From Balneola sp. (lineage in GTDB: Bacteria > Bacteroidota > Rhodothermia > Balneolales > Balneolaceae), in the NCBI GenBank assembly GCA_002696035.1, contig NZQV01000010.1:496001-560000 (forward strand): 64,000 nt of DNA, in the 5' to 3' direction. Both the position numbers and the translations under genes were made by a program. The notes beneath the pieces are model-generated. The model saw only the letters and a program-made list of their open reading frames with translations. It had not been told where the DNA came from and searched no databases. Positions 42,102-50,478 of the stretch are shown piece by piece; positions within the stretch are counted from its first letter, which is position 1; each line of letters begins with the position of its first letter.

Positions 42102-42899
42102 TTAGTTTCCAAATTTCAGTGAATGAACGAAGGAAAATAACTCAGATTGCCAGCCCTCGTTCGGATAATGATTTTTGATGGTATCAATTAAGGCACTTCC
42201 CACAATAAATCCATCGGCATTTGATGCGATATTTTGAGCATCGTTATGGGTTTTGATGCCAAAGCCAACCATCACCGGATTTTGGGTGATATTACTGCGA
42301 ACCCGTTCAATAAAACGAGAAACCGACTTTGAAACTTCATCCCCGTCCCGGGCTCCGGTTACCCCGGTTACGGAAACGCAATATACAAATCCCTGAGAGT
42401 TTTCATCGGCCAGCTTCATGCGGGAATCGGAAGTATTTGGGGCTACAAGGTGGATGACATCAAGGTTATTTGTAGCTGCATGTTCTTTGATGATGCCGTC
42501 TTCTTCCAGTGGAATATCCGGAATTATAAGTCCATCAACGCCGGCCTCTGCTGCTTTTTGGGTGAATGCCGAAACTCCATATCGAAGCACCGGATTCATA
42601 TAGCCCATCAAAATGATGGGGATCTCAGACTGTTTCCGAACTTCCTTCACCATCTCAAAGATCTTGTTCATGGTGATGCCATTTTGAATGGCCACATCAC
42701 TTGAATGTTGAATGGTAGGTCCATCGGCCAGAGGATCGCTGAAGGGCATTCCCAATTCAATGATATCGGCTCCGTTTTCTTCAAATCCCAAAATGAGATC
42801 CACGGTCGATTCCATATCAGGATATCCGGCAGTGATGAACAAGCTCATCAGCTTCTCATCGGCTTTCTTGTTGTTAAATACGTTTTGAATTCGGTTCAT
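42102..42899 (-). CDS. trpA: Tryptophan synthase alpha subunit
   Basis: A 265-aa TIM-barrel subunit that cleaves indole-3-glycerol phosphate to indole. Hallmarks: LFITAGYPD, the catalytic Glu in DIIELGMPFSDPLADGPTIQ, the catalytic Asp in DGLIIPDIPLEE, and the phosphate site VMVGFGIKTHNDAQNIASNADGFIVGSALI. Complete length. It is the last trp gene, separated from trpB by 149 nt, an unusual gap for this pair, which often overlaps. Confidence 0.97.
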   Translation of the reverse strand: MNRIQNVFNNKKADEKLMSLFITAGYPDMESTVDLILGFEENGADIIELGMPFSDPLADGPTIQHSSDVAIQNGITMNKIFEMVKEVRKQSEIPIILMGYMNPVLRYGVSAFTQKAAEAGVDGLIIPDIPLEEDGIIKEHAATNNLDVIHLVAPNTSDSRMKLADENSQGFVYCVSVTGVTGARDGDEVSKSVSRFIERVRSNITQNPVMVGFGIKTHNDAQNIASNADGFIVGSALIDTIKNHYPNEGWQSELFSFVHSLKFGN

Positions 42900-42933
42900 T
42901 GCTGTAATTTCGTTATCAGTGCCACCTTTTTCA

Positions 42934-42955
42934 CTCCAACACAGAGCGTGTGGAG
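42934..42955. other. Hairpin in the trpB-trpA gap
   Basis: Imperfect inverted repeat CTCCAACAC/GTGTGGAG with a 5-nt loop and one bulged A, in the 149-nt spacer. There is no T-run, so it is not an obvious terminator; it could be an RNA processing or stability element. Confidence 0.35.
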
Positions 42956-43048
42956 CGAGGAGGTAATTATTTTTCTGCTTAAAAAATCAATTATGTCTGA
43001 TGACGATTCTCTGAATCGGCACCAATATTTTATTAGCTATGAGTTTTA

Positions 43049-44266
43049 CTAATCGTTATCTCGAATGTAGTCTGATATGGTACCCATATCTTTGTCTCCC
43101 CGGCCGGATAGGTTTATCATCACAATTTCATCTTCCGAAGTTTCCGGCATCAGGTCTTCAAGCCAGGCAAACGCATGAGCGGTTTCAAGAGCCGGAATGA
43201 TGCCTTCTGTTTTTGAGAGTAACTTCACAGCATCCATAGCTTCTTCGTCGGTCACTGCGTGATATTGAACCCTGCCCAGATCTTTCAAATGAGCATGTTC
43301 AGGTCCTACACCGGGATAATCCAATCCTGCACTGATGGAATGGGCCAGCTCGATCTGACCTTCATCACTTTGTAATAAATAACTCAGCGATCCGTGCAAA
43401 ATTCCGGGTGTGCCTTTACTCATTGTGGCGGCTGTTTTGCCTGAATCTACTCCAAATCCGGCAGCTTCAATACCGATGATCTTTACTGCTTCATCTTCAA
43501 TAAAAGGATAGAAAAACCCAATGGCATTTGAGCCTCCGCCTACACAAGCTAACAGGTAATCTGGATTGCGACCCTCGTAATGTTGAATTTGTTCTTTTGC
43601 CTCATTCCCGATCACTTCATGGAAATGACGAACCATCATGGGATATGGATGAGGTCCAACTACGGAACCGATAATATAAAAGGTCGTGTCGACATTGGTC
43701 ACCCAGTCGCGGATAGCTTCATTGGTAGCATCTTTTAAAGTTTTGGAACCGCTCGTCACGTTCCGTACTTCAGCTCCCAATAACCGCATTCGGTCAACAT
43801 TTAGCTTCTGGCGCACCATATCCTCCTCGCCCATGTACACGATGCATTCCAATCCAAACTTTGCACAGGCGGTCGCTGTCGCCACACCATGCTGACCAGC
43901 ACCGGTTTCAGCGATGATGCGCTTTTTGCCCATTCGTCGGGCCAGCAAAACCTGCCCAATGGCATTGTTGATCTTATGAGCTCCGGTATGGCACAGGTCT
44001 TCACGCTTTAGGTAGATCTTAGCCTTACCGTAGTGCTCGGTAAGACGATTGGCAAACGTAAGTTTTGTGGGGCGACCTACATATTCATCCAGTAGTTCAG
44101 CCAATTCAGCATTAAACTCCGGATCTACTTTTGCTTTGTTGAATTCTGCTTCTAATTCCTGAATGGCAGGGATCAAAATTTCAGGAACGAATTTCCCGCC
44201 AAACTGACCATAATAGCCACGTTCGTCAGGGAAATTGTAAGTTGCTGTCTTAGTTTGTGTGTTCAT
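43049..44266 (-). CDS. trpB: Tryptophan synthase beta subunit
   Basis: A 405-aa PLP enzyme condensing indole with serine. Typical segments: [32 protein letters not shown] with the PLP lysine, [39 protein letters not shown] (phosphate loop) and [10 protein letters not shown]. TrpB1-type length. It follows trpF after a 99-nt gap occupied by an interspersed repeat. Confidence 0.98.
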   Translation of the reverse strand: MNTQTKTATYNFPDERGYYGQFGGKFVPEILIPAIQELEAEFNKAKVDPEFNAELAELLDEYVGRPTKLTFANRLTEHYGKAKIYLKREDLCHTGAHKINNAIGQVLLARRMGKKRIIAETGAGQHGVATATACAKFGLECIVYMGEEDMVRQKLNVDRMRLLGAEVRNVTSGSKTLKDATNEAIRDWVTNVDTTFYIIGSVVGPHPYPMMVRHFHEVIGNEAKEQIQHYEGRNPDYLLACVGGGSNAIGFFYPFIEDEAVKIIGIEAAGFGVDSGKTAATMSKGTPGILHGSLSYLLQSDEGQIELAHSISAGLDYPGVGPEHAHLKDLGRVQYHAVTDEEAMDAVKLLSKTEGIIPALETAHAFAWLEDLMPETSEDEIVMINLSGRGDKDMGTISDYIRDND

Positions 44267-44283
44267 AATGAATACTTACGATA

Positions 44284-44357
44284 GTCATCCTGAGGGTACT
44301 CCCGAAGATCTTCACAAGTCGAACAAGTGAAGGTTCTTCGCTATCGCTCAGAATGAC
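44284..44357. repeat. 74-bp palindromic interspersed repeat between trpF and trpB
   Basis: Terminal inverted repeats GTCATCCTGAG (44284-44294) and CTCAGAATGAC (44347-44357) match at 10 of 11 positions, with an inner CTTCAC/GTGAAG palindrome. The GTCATYCTGAGCG...GAAG design is familiar from intergenic repeats of Bacteroidota. It fills most of the 99-nt gap inside the trp operon. Confidence 0.75.
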
Positions 44358-44365
44358 GTTAGGAT

Positions 44366-45016
44366 TTAATTTTCTTCTAATGCTCTGATCTCATCCATAA
44401 AGGATTCGATCTTACCAAAGTCTTTGAGTCCTGGTTTCTGCTCTAAACTGCTGGAGACATCTACCGCATAAGGTTGAACCGTTTCAATAGCTTCTTTGAT
44501 GTTTTCTGCCTTCAATCCACCAGAAAGAAAGAACGGAATATCAACATCCAGATCGGTGATCATCGACCAGTCAAAGCTCTTGCCTGTTCCTCCCCACAGT
44601 CCGTCGATCTTGGTATCAAATAGCAGGTAATCGGCTACATCGGCATACTGCTGGATCTGATGCTTCAACAAATAATCCACTGATTCTTCTTCAATGTGAA
44701 TGACTTTTATGATCGGCTTATCTACCAACTCACAGTATTCTGGAGATTCATCTCCGTGAAGCTGCACGTAATCGAGTCCGGTTTGTCTTGCGATGCTATT
44801 CACATCATCTATGGGTTGATTTACAAAAACGCCGACTTTTTCAGGCCCTTCGATCCAGTTGATGATAGCTCCGGCTTCCCCCGGCTCAATATAACGTGGA
44901 GATGGCTCATAAAAGATAAAGCCGAGGTAATCCACTAAAGCTCCGGCTGCAAACCGGGCATCTTCCAGGTTGGTGATCCCGCAAATTTTGATTTTCGTTC
45001 TTTCTTTATCAGTCAT
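44366..45016 (-). CDS. trpF: Phosphoribosylanthranilate isomerase
   Basis: A 216-aa TIM-barrel enzyme converting PRA to CdRP in tryptophan synthesis. The catalytic cysteine lies in KIKICGIT near the N-terminus; YVQLHGDESPEYC, DYLLFDTKIDGLWGGTG and FFLSGGLKAENI follow, and the C-terminal DVSSSLEQKPGLKDFGKI holds the end of the active site. It overlaps trpC by 8 nt. The two are separate genes here, unlike the E. coli fusion. Confidence 0.96.
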   Translation of the reverse strand: MTDKERTKIKICGITNLEDARFAAGALVDYLGFIFYEPSPRYIEPGEAGAIINWIEGPEKVGVFVNQPIDDVNSIARQTGLDYVQLHGDESPEYCELVDKPIIKVIHIEEESVDYLLKHQIQQYADVADYLLFDTKIDGLWGGTGKSFDWSMITDLDVDIPFFLSGGLKAENIKEAIETVQPYAVDVSSSLEQKPGLKDFGKIESFMDEIRALEEN

Positions 45017-45827
45017 TCGCTAATAGCTTTTCAAATTCTTCTTCCGATTGCTCCAGCAGGTCTCTTACAGCCTGCCCCGGATCTTCTTGCCGCATAAAAT
45101 GTTCGCCGATCAGTGCGGAGTGAATGCCTTTTTGCTTCAATAAAGCGAGGTCTTTGCCTGTTGAGAGCCCGCTTTCAGAAACCAAAACCGTCTCCTCAGG
45201 CGCCTGCTGCAGAATGGAAATGCCCCGATGCACATCCACATCAAATTTCTTCAGATCCCTGTTATTGACGCCCAGAATATCTGTAAGCTCAAAATCTAGT
45301 CGATCAAAATCATCCTGATCGTAGCACTCAACCAAAGCATCCAATCCAAATTCTTTAGCTGCGTGTTGAAGTTCCTGAAGTTGTTTTCCTTCTGTAATGG
45401 CTACAATAATTAGCACGGAATCGGCCCCATAAGCCCGAGCTTCCTTGATCTGATAGGGATCGATGATAAAATCTTTCCGGAGCAGCGGCAATTCGACTCG
45501 CCTGGAAATTGCTTCAAGGTATTTGAGGTCACCCTTAAAAAAAGGTTCATCCGTTAGTACTGAAATTGCGGAAGCCCCTCCTTCTTCATATCTCAGAGCA
45601 ATATCAACCGGATCAAAATCTGGACGAATAATACCTTTGGACGGGGAAGCTTTCTTTACTTCGGAAATGATGGAAACAGCTTCATTTCCGGCCAAAGCCT
45701 CTCTGAATGAAATACGCTCTTTCTCAAATCCTTCAAAAGAATTGAAATCTGAAAAAGACACCTTTTGCTTGCGCTTGGCAAGGTCTTGGGCTGTTTGTTC
45801 TGTTATCTTTTCTAAAATATTACTCAT
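45009..45827 (-). CDS. trpC: Indole-3-glycerol phosphate synthase
   Basis: A 272-aa TIM barrel closing the indole ring of CdRP. Visible landmarks: IISEVKKASPSKGIIR with the catalytic lysine, FFKGDLKYLEAI, PLLRKDFIIDPYQI, VECYDQDDFD, ILGVNNRDLKKF, LVSESGLSTGKDL and ALIGEHFMRQEDP. Length is typical for a monofunctional enzyme. It overlaps trpF and abuts trpD (one shared base at start/stop). Confidence 0.97.
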   Translation of the reverse strand: MSNILEKITEQTAQDLAKRKQKVSFSDFNSFEGFEKERISFREALAGNEAVSIISEVKKASPSKGIIRPDFDPVDIALRYEEGGASAISVLTDEPFFKGDLKYLEAISRRVELPLLRKDFIIDPYQIKEARAYGADSVLIIVAITEGKQLQELQHAAKEFGLDALVECYDQDDFDRLDFELTDILGVNNRDLKKFDVDVHRGISILQQAPEETVLVSESGLSTGKDLALLKQKGIHSALIGEHFMRQEDPGQAVRDLLEQSEEEFEKLLAND

Positions 45828-46867
45828 TAGTACTTGAACGTCCCCATAGCGTCGTTTGTAGCATCTACAAAGTCATTGAACAGTTTGCGGGCTTTACCTG
45901 ATTCCAGGGCATCTTCAGCCAATTCCTTCCCTTCTTCCAAAGTCTCAACTTTACCGGAAGCCTGAATAGCAAAAGCCGCATTCAGCAGCGCTATATTCTG
46001 CTGGGCTTCTGTGCCCTCATTGGCCATGATAGCCGTTAAGATCTTAGCATTTTCTTCTTTTCCGCCCCCCATAAGATCATCCATTTTAACTTTCTGGAAG
46101 CCAATGGATTCCGGCTCGAATATAATAGAAGTGGAAACTACGCTGTCCTTCAATTCGAAGATCTCAGATTGTGAAGTCAGGCTTACCTCGTCAAGGCCAT
46201 CATGGGCGTTGAAAGTGTAGGCAAAATCAGTTCCGAGATTAGAAAGAATATGCACCATTTTCTCAGCTACTTGTTTGCTGAAGGCGCCGATCACATACCG
46301 TTGTACGCCGGCCGGATTCACCATGGGGCCAAGAATATTAAAAAATGTACGGAACCCCAGTTCCCGCCTGGCAGGCATTACATGTTTCATGGCAGGGTGA
46401 AACATAGGCGCAAACATAAAGGCCATTCCTACTTCATCAAAAACCTGTTCCACGCCCTCTTTTCCAAGCTCGATGGAAGCTCCCAAATACTCTAAAACAT
46501 CTGCGCTGCCGCATTTACTGGAGGCACTTCGGTTTCCGTGCTTAATAACCGGAACTCCAGCCGCCGCTGTAATAAAGGAAGCCGAAGTGGAAATATTAAA
46601 GGTTCCGGATTGATCTCCGCCGGTTCCTACGAGATCGATGGCTCCGGTGACATCCACATCCACCTTAACGGCTTTAGAGCGCATTACTTTTACGAAAGCG
46701 GTAAGCTCTTCCACCGTTTCACCTTTTAACCGCATGGCCGTTAAAAAAGCAGCGATCTTAGGTTCGGAAATCTCGCCGGACATGATCAGGTTCATCGCCG
46801 TTTCAGCCTCAATTTCGGTTAGATCTTCAGAAAACGAGAGTTTATTCAGAATACTTTTGAAATCCAT
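45827..46867 (-). CDS. trpD: Anthranilate phosphoribosyltransferase
   Basis: A 346-aa type III phosphoribosyltransferase joining anthranilate to PRPP. The glycine-rich loop LVGTGGDQSGTFNIST, the HGNRSASSKCGSADVLE segment and the C-terminal half are all present. It is a single-function protein, not fused to trpG. Its ATG shares a base with the trpG stop, suggesting coupled translation. Confidence 0.97.
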   Translation of the reverse strand: MDFKSILNKLSFSEDLTEIEAETAMNLIMSGEISEPKIAAFLTAMRLKGETVEELTAFVKVMRSKAVKVDVDVTGAIDLVGTGGDQSGTFNISTSASFITAAAGVPVIKHGNRSASSKCGSADVLEYLGASIELGKEGVEQVFDEVGMAFMFAPMFHPAMKHVMPARRELGFRTFFNILGPMVNPAGVQRYVIGAFSKQVAEKMVHILSNLGTDFAYTFNAHDGLDEVSLTSQSEIFELKDSVVSTSIIFEPESIGFQKVKMDDLMGGGKEENAKILTAIMANEGTEAQQNIALLNAAFAIQASGKVETLEEGKELAEDALESGKARKLFNDFVDATNDAMGTFKY

Positions 46868-47430
46868 TATTGTCGTAACCAGTTTTGAATGATTTTGGGT
46901 CCTTCTATTGTAAGAATACTTTCGGGGTGAAATTGAATTCCCTGGATCGGAAATTCTTTGTGGCGCACGCCCTGTATCACCCCGTCATCAGAATGAGCAG
47001 TAATTTGAAGTACATTGGGAATGGTATCAGGATCTAAAATTAAAGAATGATATCGGGTTGCGGTGAAGTCTTTCTCGATCCCTTTAAATATAAATGTATC
47101 ATCATGTGAAACCTGCGAAACTTTGCCATGCATTAGTTTAGGAGCATGTACAACTTTTGCACCAAACACTTCACCAATGGCTTGGTGACCTAAACAAACT
47201 CCAAGTATAGGCGTCTGTTTACCGAGTTCACGAATGATCTCCTCAGTGATTCCGGCTTCGTGTGGACGTCCCGGTCCGGGCGAGATCAGGATCTTTGATG
47301 GGTTGAGTTCCCGGACCTCATCCAGCGTCATGGCATCGTTGCGGATCACTTTATAGTCATCCGTTTCTGCCGCGACCAAATGAACGAGGTTATAGGTAAA
47401 GGAGTCGTAGTTGTCAATAATAAGGATCAC
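46867..47430 (-). CDS. trpG: Anthranilate synthase component II (glutamine amidotransferase)
   Basis: A 187-aa class I glutamine amidotransferase supplying ammonia to TrpE. The nucleophile is in GVCLGHQAIGEVFG; the catalytic His-Glu lies in FHPESILT; the N-terminal IDNYDSFTYNLVH is standard. The start codon is a GTG at 47430 with no clear ribosome site. It may also serve folate synthesis as PabA, as in many bacteria, but its place between trpS and trpD supports the Trp role. A 128-nt gap separates it from trpS. Confidence 0.95.
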   Translation of the reverse strand: MILIIDNYDSFTYNLVHLVAAETDDYKVIRNDAMTLDEVRELNPSKILISPGPGRPHEAGITEEIIRELGKQTPILGVCLGHQAIGEVFGAKVVHAPKLMHGKVSQVSHDDTFIFKGIEKDFTATRYHSLILDPDTIPNVLQITAHSDDGVIQGVRHKEFPIQGIQFHPESILTIEGPKIIQNWLRQ

Positions 47431-47558
47431 AGATGGTGAGATTTAGGGATTGAACAGATAGGTAAAGAAAGCTTGGACTTTCTGAATTTTCTATTAGTAC
47501 TAAAAAATGAATTTGGGTTGAACATAAATTTATATTTGATCTCTGAAATCCATCAATC

Positions 47559-48548
47559 CTAAGATCTGTGATTCACAATGCCGGTTACTTCACGGATCGG
47601 TTGCATGACTTCTTCGGCGCGTTTACGAGCTATTTTACTTCCTTCGCGAAGAACATCATGAACGTAGTCAAGATCTTTAACCAATTCATGTCGTCGCTCG
47701 CGGGCTTCACCAAAATAATCCTCTATCATGCCTAAGAGTTCCTTTTTAGCATGACCATAGCCATATCCGCCTGCACGATATTTACCGGCGATCTCATCCT
47801 GAGTTTCCTTATCTGCAAAAAGCTTGATGAGGGCAAATACATTATCCGTTTCCGGGTCTTTGGGATCTTCAAGGGCCGTTGAGTCCGTTTGAATGGACAT
47901 TACGCGTTTCTTCAATGCCTTCCCTTCTGCAAAAATATTGATCGTGTTGTCGTAACTCTTGCTCATCTTGCGTCCGTCGATGCCCGGAACTACAGCTACG
48001 GATTTCACAATATGCTCTTCGGGAATTTTGAGGAATTCTCCTTCGTATGCATAATTAAACTTTCCGGCCAAGTCGCGGGTGATCTCAATATTCTGCTTTT
48101 GATCTTCTCCAACCGGTACAATATCAGAATGATATATAAGAATGTCTGCTGCTTGTAGTATTGGATAGGTAAAGAGGCCAATGTTGGGATTCAGCCCGGC
48201 TGCGATCTTATCTTTGTAGGAAACGCCCTTTTCCATCATGGAAACCGGGGTCAATGTTCCAAGTATCCAAGCCAGTTCTGTCACTTGAGGAACATCGGAT
48301 TGAGCAAAGAAAGTTGCTTTTTTAGGATCTAAGCCAAGCGCAAGGTAATCCAGAGTCACATCGATCGTATTCTGTCGAAGTTGTTCTCCGTCATTCAAAG
48401 AGGTCAGAGAGTGATAATTGGCGATGAAATAAAACGCCTCTCCCTCCGACTGCATAGCTATATGTTGACGAATGGCACCAAAATAATTTCCGATGTGTAA
48501 TTTTCCGGAAGGCTGAATGCCTGAAAGTATCGTTTTAGTTTTGCTCAT
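47559..48548 (-). CDS. trpS: Tryptophanyl-tRNA synthetase, inside the trp operon
   Basis: A 329-aa class I aminoacyl-tRNA synthetase charging tRNA-Trp. The HIGH-type motif is GKLHIGNYFGAI, the KMSKS motif is GRKMSKSYDNTI, and GVSYKDKIAAGLNPNIGLFTYPILQAADIL is characteristic. It lies between trpE and trpG on the same strand, so it should be transcribed with them, downstream of the leader attenuator. No separate promoter is obvious in the 158-nt gap before it, which is largely palindromic repeat. Confidence 0.96.
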   Translation of the reverse strand: MSKTKTILSGIQPSGKLHIGNYFGAIRQHIAMQSEGEAFYFIANYHSLTSLNDGEQLRQNTIDVTLDYLALGLDPKKATFFAQSDVPQVTELAWILGTLTPVSMMEKGVSYKDKIAAGLNPNIGLFTYPILQAADILIYHSDIVPVGEDQKQNIEITRDLAGKFNYAYEGEFLKIPEEHIVKSVAVVPGIDGRKMSKSYDNTINIFAEGKALKKRVMSIQTDSTALEDPKDPETDNVFALIKLFADKETQDEIAGKYRAGGYGYGHAKKELLGMIEDYFGEARERRHELVKDLDYVHDVLREGSKIARKRAEEVMQPIREVTGIVNHRS

Positions 48549-48594
48549 TGATCTGTTTTATCGAGTCTTTTGTTAATTCAATTTCGAGGTAAGC

Positions 48595-48692
48595 AACCTC
48601 GCAGCGTCTTATAAGACTTGCGAGCGTTGCGGGTAAAAGCGTTCTAAATTGAAATTCGAACGCTGCGAGGACCGTTGGACGCTCGCAGGTTC
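48595..48692. repeat. Two palindromic repeat units in the trpE-trpS gap
   Basis: The first unit (about 48595-48632) is a hairpin built on the perfect palindrome GTCTTATAAGAC with flanking CTCGCA/TGCGAG arms. The second (about 48660-48692) has GCTGCGAGG and GCTCGCAGG words from the same family. Both are non-coding and lie between two co-transcribed genes, so any stem would form in the trp mRNA. Confidence 0.65.
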
Positions 48693-48706
48693 TGCCATAA
48701 TTAATT

Positions 48707-50167
48707 TCATTGTATATCCAACGCTACGCTGAGCGCCTGAATGAGTGCGCCTGCTTTATTTTGGGTTTCTTCGAATTCCTTTGTGGGATCGCTGTCGGCC
48801 ACGATTCCTGCTCCGGCCTGAATATAGGCTTTGTTATCCGTCACAACCATAGTTCGAATAGCAATACAAGTATCCATGTTGCCCGAAAAATCAAAATAGC
48901 CAACAGCACCGGCATAGGTGCCACGCTTGGTGGGCTCGAGTTCATCAATGATCTCCATAGCTTTGATCTTAGGAGCCCCGCTTACGGTTCCGGCCGGGAA
49001 ACACTGCATAAGTGCGTCCACTGAGGTTTGATCATCCTGCAATTCCCCAACTACATCACTTACAATATGCATAACATGCGAGTAACGCTCTATCACCTGG
49101 TTTCGCTCCATTTTTACCGTACCGGGCTTGCAAACCCTGGAGAGATCATTCCTTCCCAGATCTACCAACATAATGTGTTCAGCTACTTCCTTGGGATCGT
49201 TTTTGAGATCTTCTTCCAATGCGAGATCTTCCTCGTGGGTTTTTCCCCGGGGACGTGTTCCGGCAATAGGCAACACTCTCGTCTCGCCCTCCTGCACACG
49301 AACCAGTACTTCCGGGGATGAGCCGACAAGTTGAAAATCCTCAAAATCCAGATAGAATAAATACGGAGATGGATTCACCATGCGAAGCGCACGATAGAGC
49401 ATAAAAGGATCGCCGCTCATATCGGCTTCAAACCGCTGGGAAAGAACCACCTGGAAAATGTCACCTTCATATATGTACTCTTTGCCCTTCTTCACGATCT
49501 TCTCAAAATAATCCTGTTCCATATTACTTGAGAGCGATTCCGTATCAATACTAAAGGGCCGGTTTTGATAATTGGAATCCAGCGCGGCCGATTCCATTTC
49601 ATCCAGGCTCTTCTGTGCCTTATTGTAGGCTTCATTCAGATCCTCTTCCTCTTCCACAAAAACCGTTTTGATCAACACCACCTGATGCTTCACATGATCG
49701 AAAGCGAAGATCTCATCATAAAAAGCCCAAATGGCTTCGGGGAGATTCAGGTCGTCTTCGGGCACATCCGGCAGATCTTCCACTAATCGAAAAGTGTCAT
49801 AAGCGGAAAATCCCACAGCGCCGCCTTTTAATCTCGGAAGTTCAGGTAGCGTTGGCTCCGAATAAGCGGTGGTAAGTTCCCTGAGTTTATCGAAGTAGGA
49901 AGCTTCAATTTGTTGAGGATCATCATTTTGGGAAAGTGTGGTTTCCTTTCCATCAAACTTAAGAATTTGATAGGGATTCCGGCCAATGAAAGAATAACGG
50001 GCCAGCTGCTCGCCGCCTTCAACCGATTCCAGCAAGAACGGATACTTTGCTCCCTCCCGGATGTTCATAAACAGAGAAACGGGTGTCAGCACATCAGCCA
50101 GCAATCTCCGATATACCGGAACCGCTGTATATTCTTTACTGAGTCTTAAAAATTGATCTTTATTCAT
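48707..50167 (-). CDS. trpE: Anthranilate synthase component I
   Basis: A 486-aa chorismate-using enzyme that starts tryptophan synthesis. The feedback-inhibition motif LLES occurs in PFLLESVEGGEQLARYSF. Catalytic segments are DIFQVVLSQRFEAD, SPYLFYLDFEDFQLVGSSPEVLVRV, VLPIAGTRPRGKTHEED, HIMLVDLGRNDLSRVC and FPAGTVSGAPKIKAMEII. It begins 43 nt downstream of the attenuator's T-run. It is the first structural gene of the operon. Confidence 0.97.
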   Translation of the reverse strand: MNKDQFLRLSKEYTAVPVYRRLLADVLTPVSLFMNIREGAKYPFLLESVEGGEQLARYSFIGRNPYQILKFDGKETTLSQNDDPQQIEASYFDKLRELTTAYSEPTLPELPRLKGGAVGFSAYDTFRLVEDLPDVPEDDLNLPEAIWAFYDEIFAFDHVKHQVVLIKTVFVEEEEDLNEAYNKAQKSLDEMESAALDSNYQNRPFSIDTESLSSNMEQDYFEKIVKKGKEYIYEGDIFQVVLSQRFEADMSGDPFMLYRALRMVNPSPYLFYLDFEDFQLVGSSPEVLVRVQEGETRVLPIAGTRPRGKTHEEDLALEEDLKNDPKEVAEHIMLVDLGRNDLSRVCKPGTVKMERNQVIERYSHVMHIVSDVVGELQDDQTSVDALMQCFPAGTVSGAPKIKAMEIIDELEPTKRGTYAGAVGYFDFSGNMDTCIAIRTMVVTDNKAYIQAGAGIVADSDPTKEFEETQNKAGALIQALSVALDIQ

Positions 50168-50210
50168 TCTGATTTAATTCATTCGTTCCAACGTGCCGAT
50201 TATCACAAAC

Positions 50211-50246
50211 AAAAAAACCCACCATTCGGAGGAACAGTGGGTTTTT
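50211..50246 (-). terminator. trp attenuator terminator (3:4 stem)
   Basis: On the minus strand the arms are AAAAACCCAC (50237-50246) and GTGGGTTTTT (50213-50222), perfectly complementary, with a 14-nt loop and a run of seven T (50211-50217). It sits between the leader ORF stop and trpE. Its 5' arm overlaps CCCACTGTT (50233-50241), which can instead pair with the leader (see the antiterminator entry). Confidence 0.93.
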
Positions 50247-50308
50247 CTTTAAAAGTCTTTGTCAATTGCTCAATTACGTAGCAGTCCCACTGTTATGTTC
50301 TATAACAG
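50233..50308 (-). promoter_or_regulatory. trp attenuator: mutually exclusive 1:2 and 2:3 stems
   Basis: Read on the minus strand, segment 1 CTGTTAT (50302-50308) pairs perfectly with segment 2 ATAACAG (50290-50296). Segment 2 also reads AACAGTGGG (50286-50294), an exact complement of segment 3 CCCACTGTT (50233-50241). Segment 3 is part of the terminator's 5' arm. Segment 1 starts one base after the Trp codons, so a ribosome stalled there masks segment 1, frees segment 2 for segment 3 and prevents termination. One that reaches the stop codon covers segment 2 and lets the terminator form. Confidence 0.92.
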
Positions 50309-50348
50309 GCCACCACCAATTGTTGTTTTGAGCAAATTCGTTTTTCAT
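50274..50348 (-). CDS. trpL: trp operon leader peptide with three adjacent Trp codons
   Basis: A 24-codon ORF, ATG at 50348, TAA at 50274-50276. It begins MKNEFAQNNN, then has three consecutive UGG codons (residues 11-13, 50310-50318) followed by a Pro codon and ten more residues. Trp is rare, so three in a row in a leader of this length is a strong attenuation signature. It lies 106 nt upstream of trpE and overlaps the 1:2 stem. There is no Shine-Dalgarno-like site in front of the ATG. It is too short to be a functional protein; translation itself is the signal. Confidence 0.93.
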   Translation of the reverse strand: MKNEFAQNNNWWWPVIEHNSGTAT

Positions 50349-50355
50349 AACGCGA

Positions 50356-50386
50356 CGAATATAAAAGGCTCACTCAGTACATGCAA
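50356..50386 (-). promoter_or_regulatory. Candidate trp promoter (Bacteroidota -33/-7 type)
   Basis: Minus strand: TTG (50384-50386) and TATATTCG (50356-50363), one mismatch from the TAnnTTTG -7 consensus, 20 nt apart. Transcription would start around 50350, almost on the leader ATG, so the leader peptide might be translated from a very short or leaderless 5' end. This is a motif match only. Confidence 0.4.
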
Positions 50387-50478
50387 TATAGAATCTAAAC
50401 AATTTGTAAAAGGTGAATACGTATTGGAATTAAGAATCATGAATCCGTACCATTAAGAAAATTAATTTTCATAAGAGA

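Noticed and set aside
48595-48692. CRISPR-like repeat array
   Set aside because: Only two imperfect palindromic units with no regular spacers; it fits an interspersed repeat, not CRISPR.
50259-50456. A 65-codon plus-strand frame upstream of the lipoprotein gene
   Set aside because: It is antisense to the trp leader and attenuator, which explain the sequence far better.
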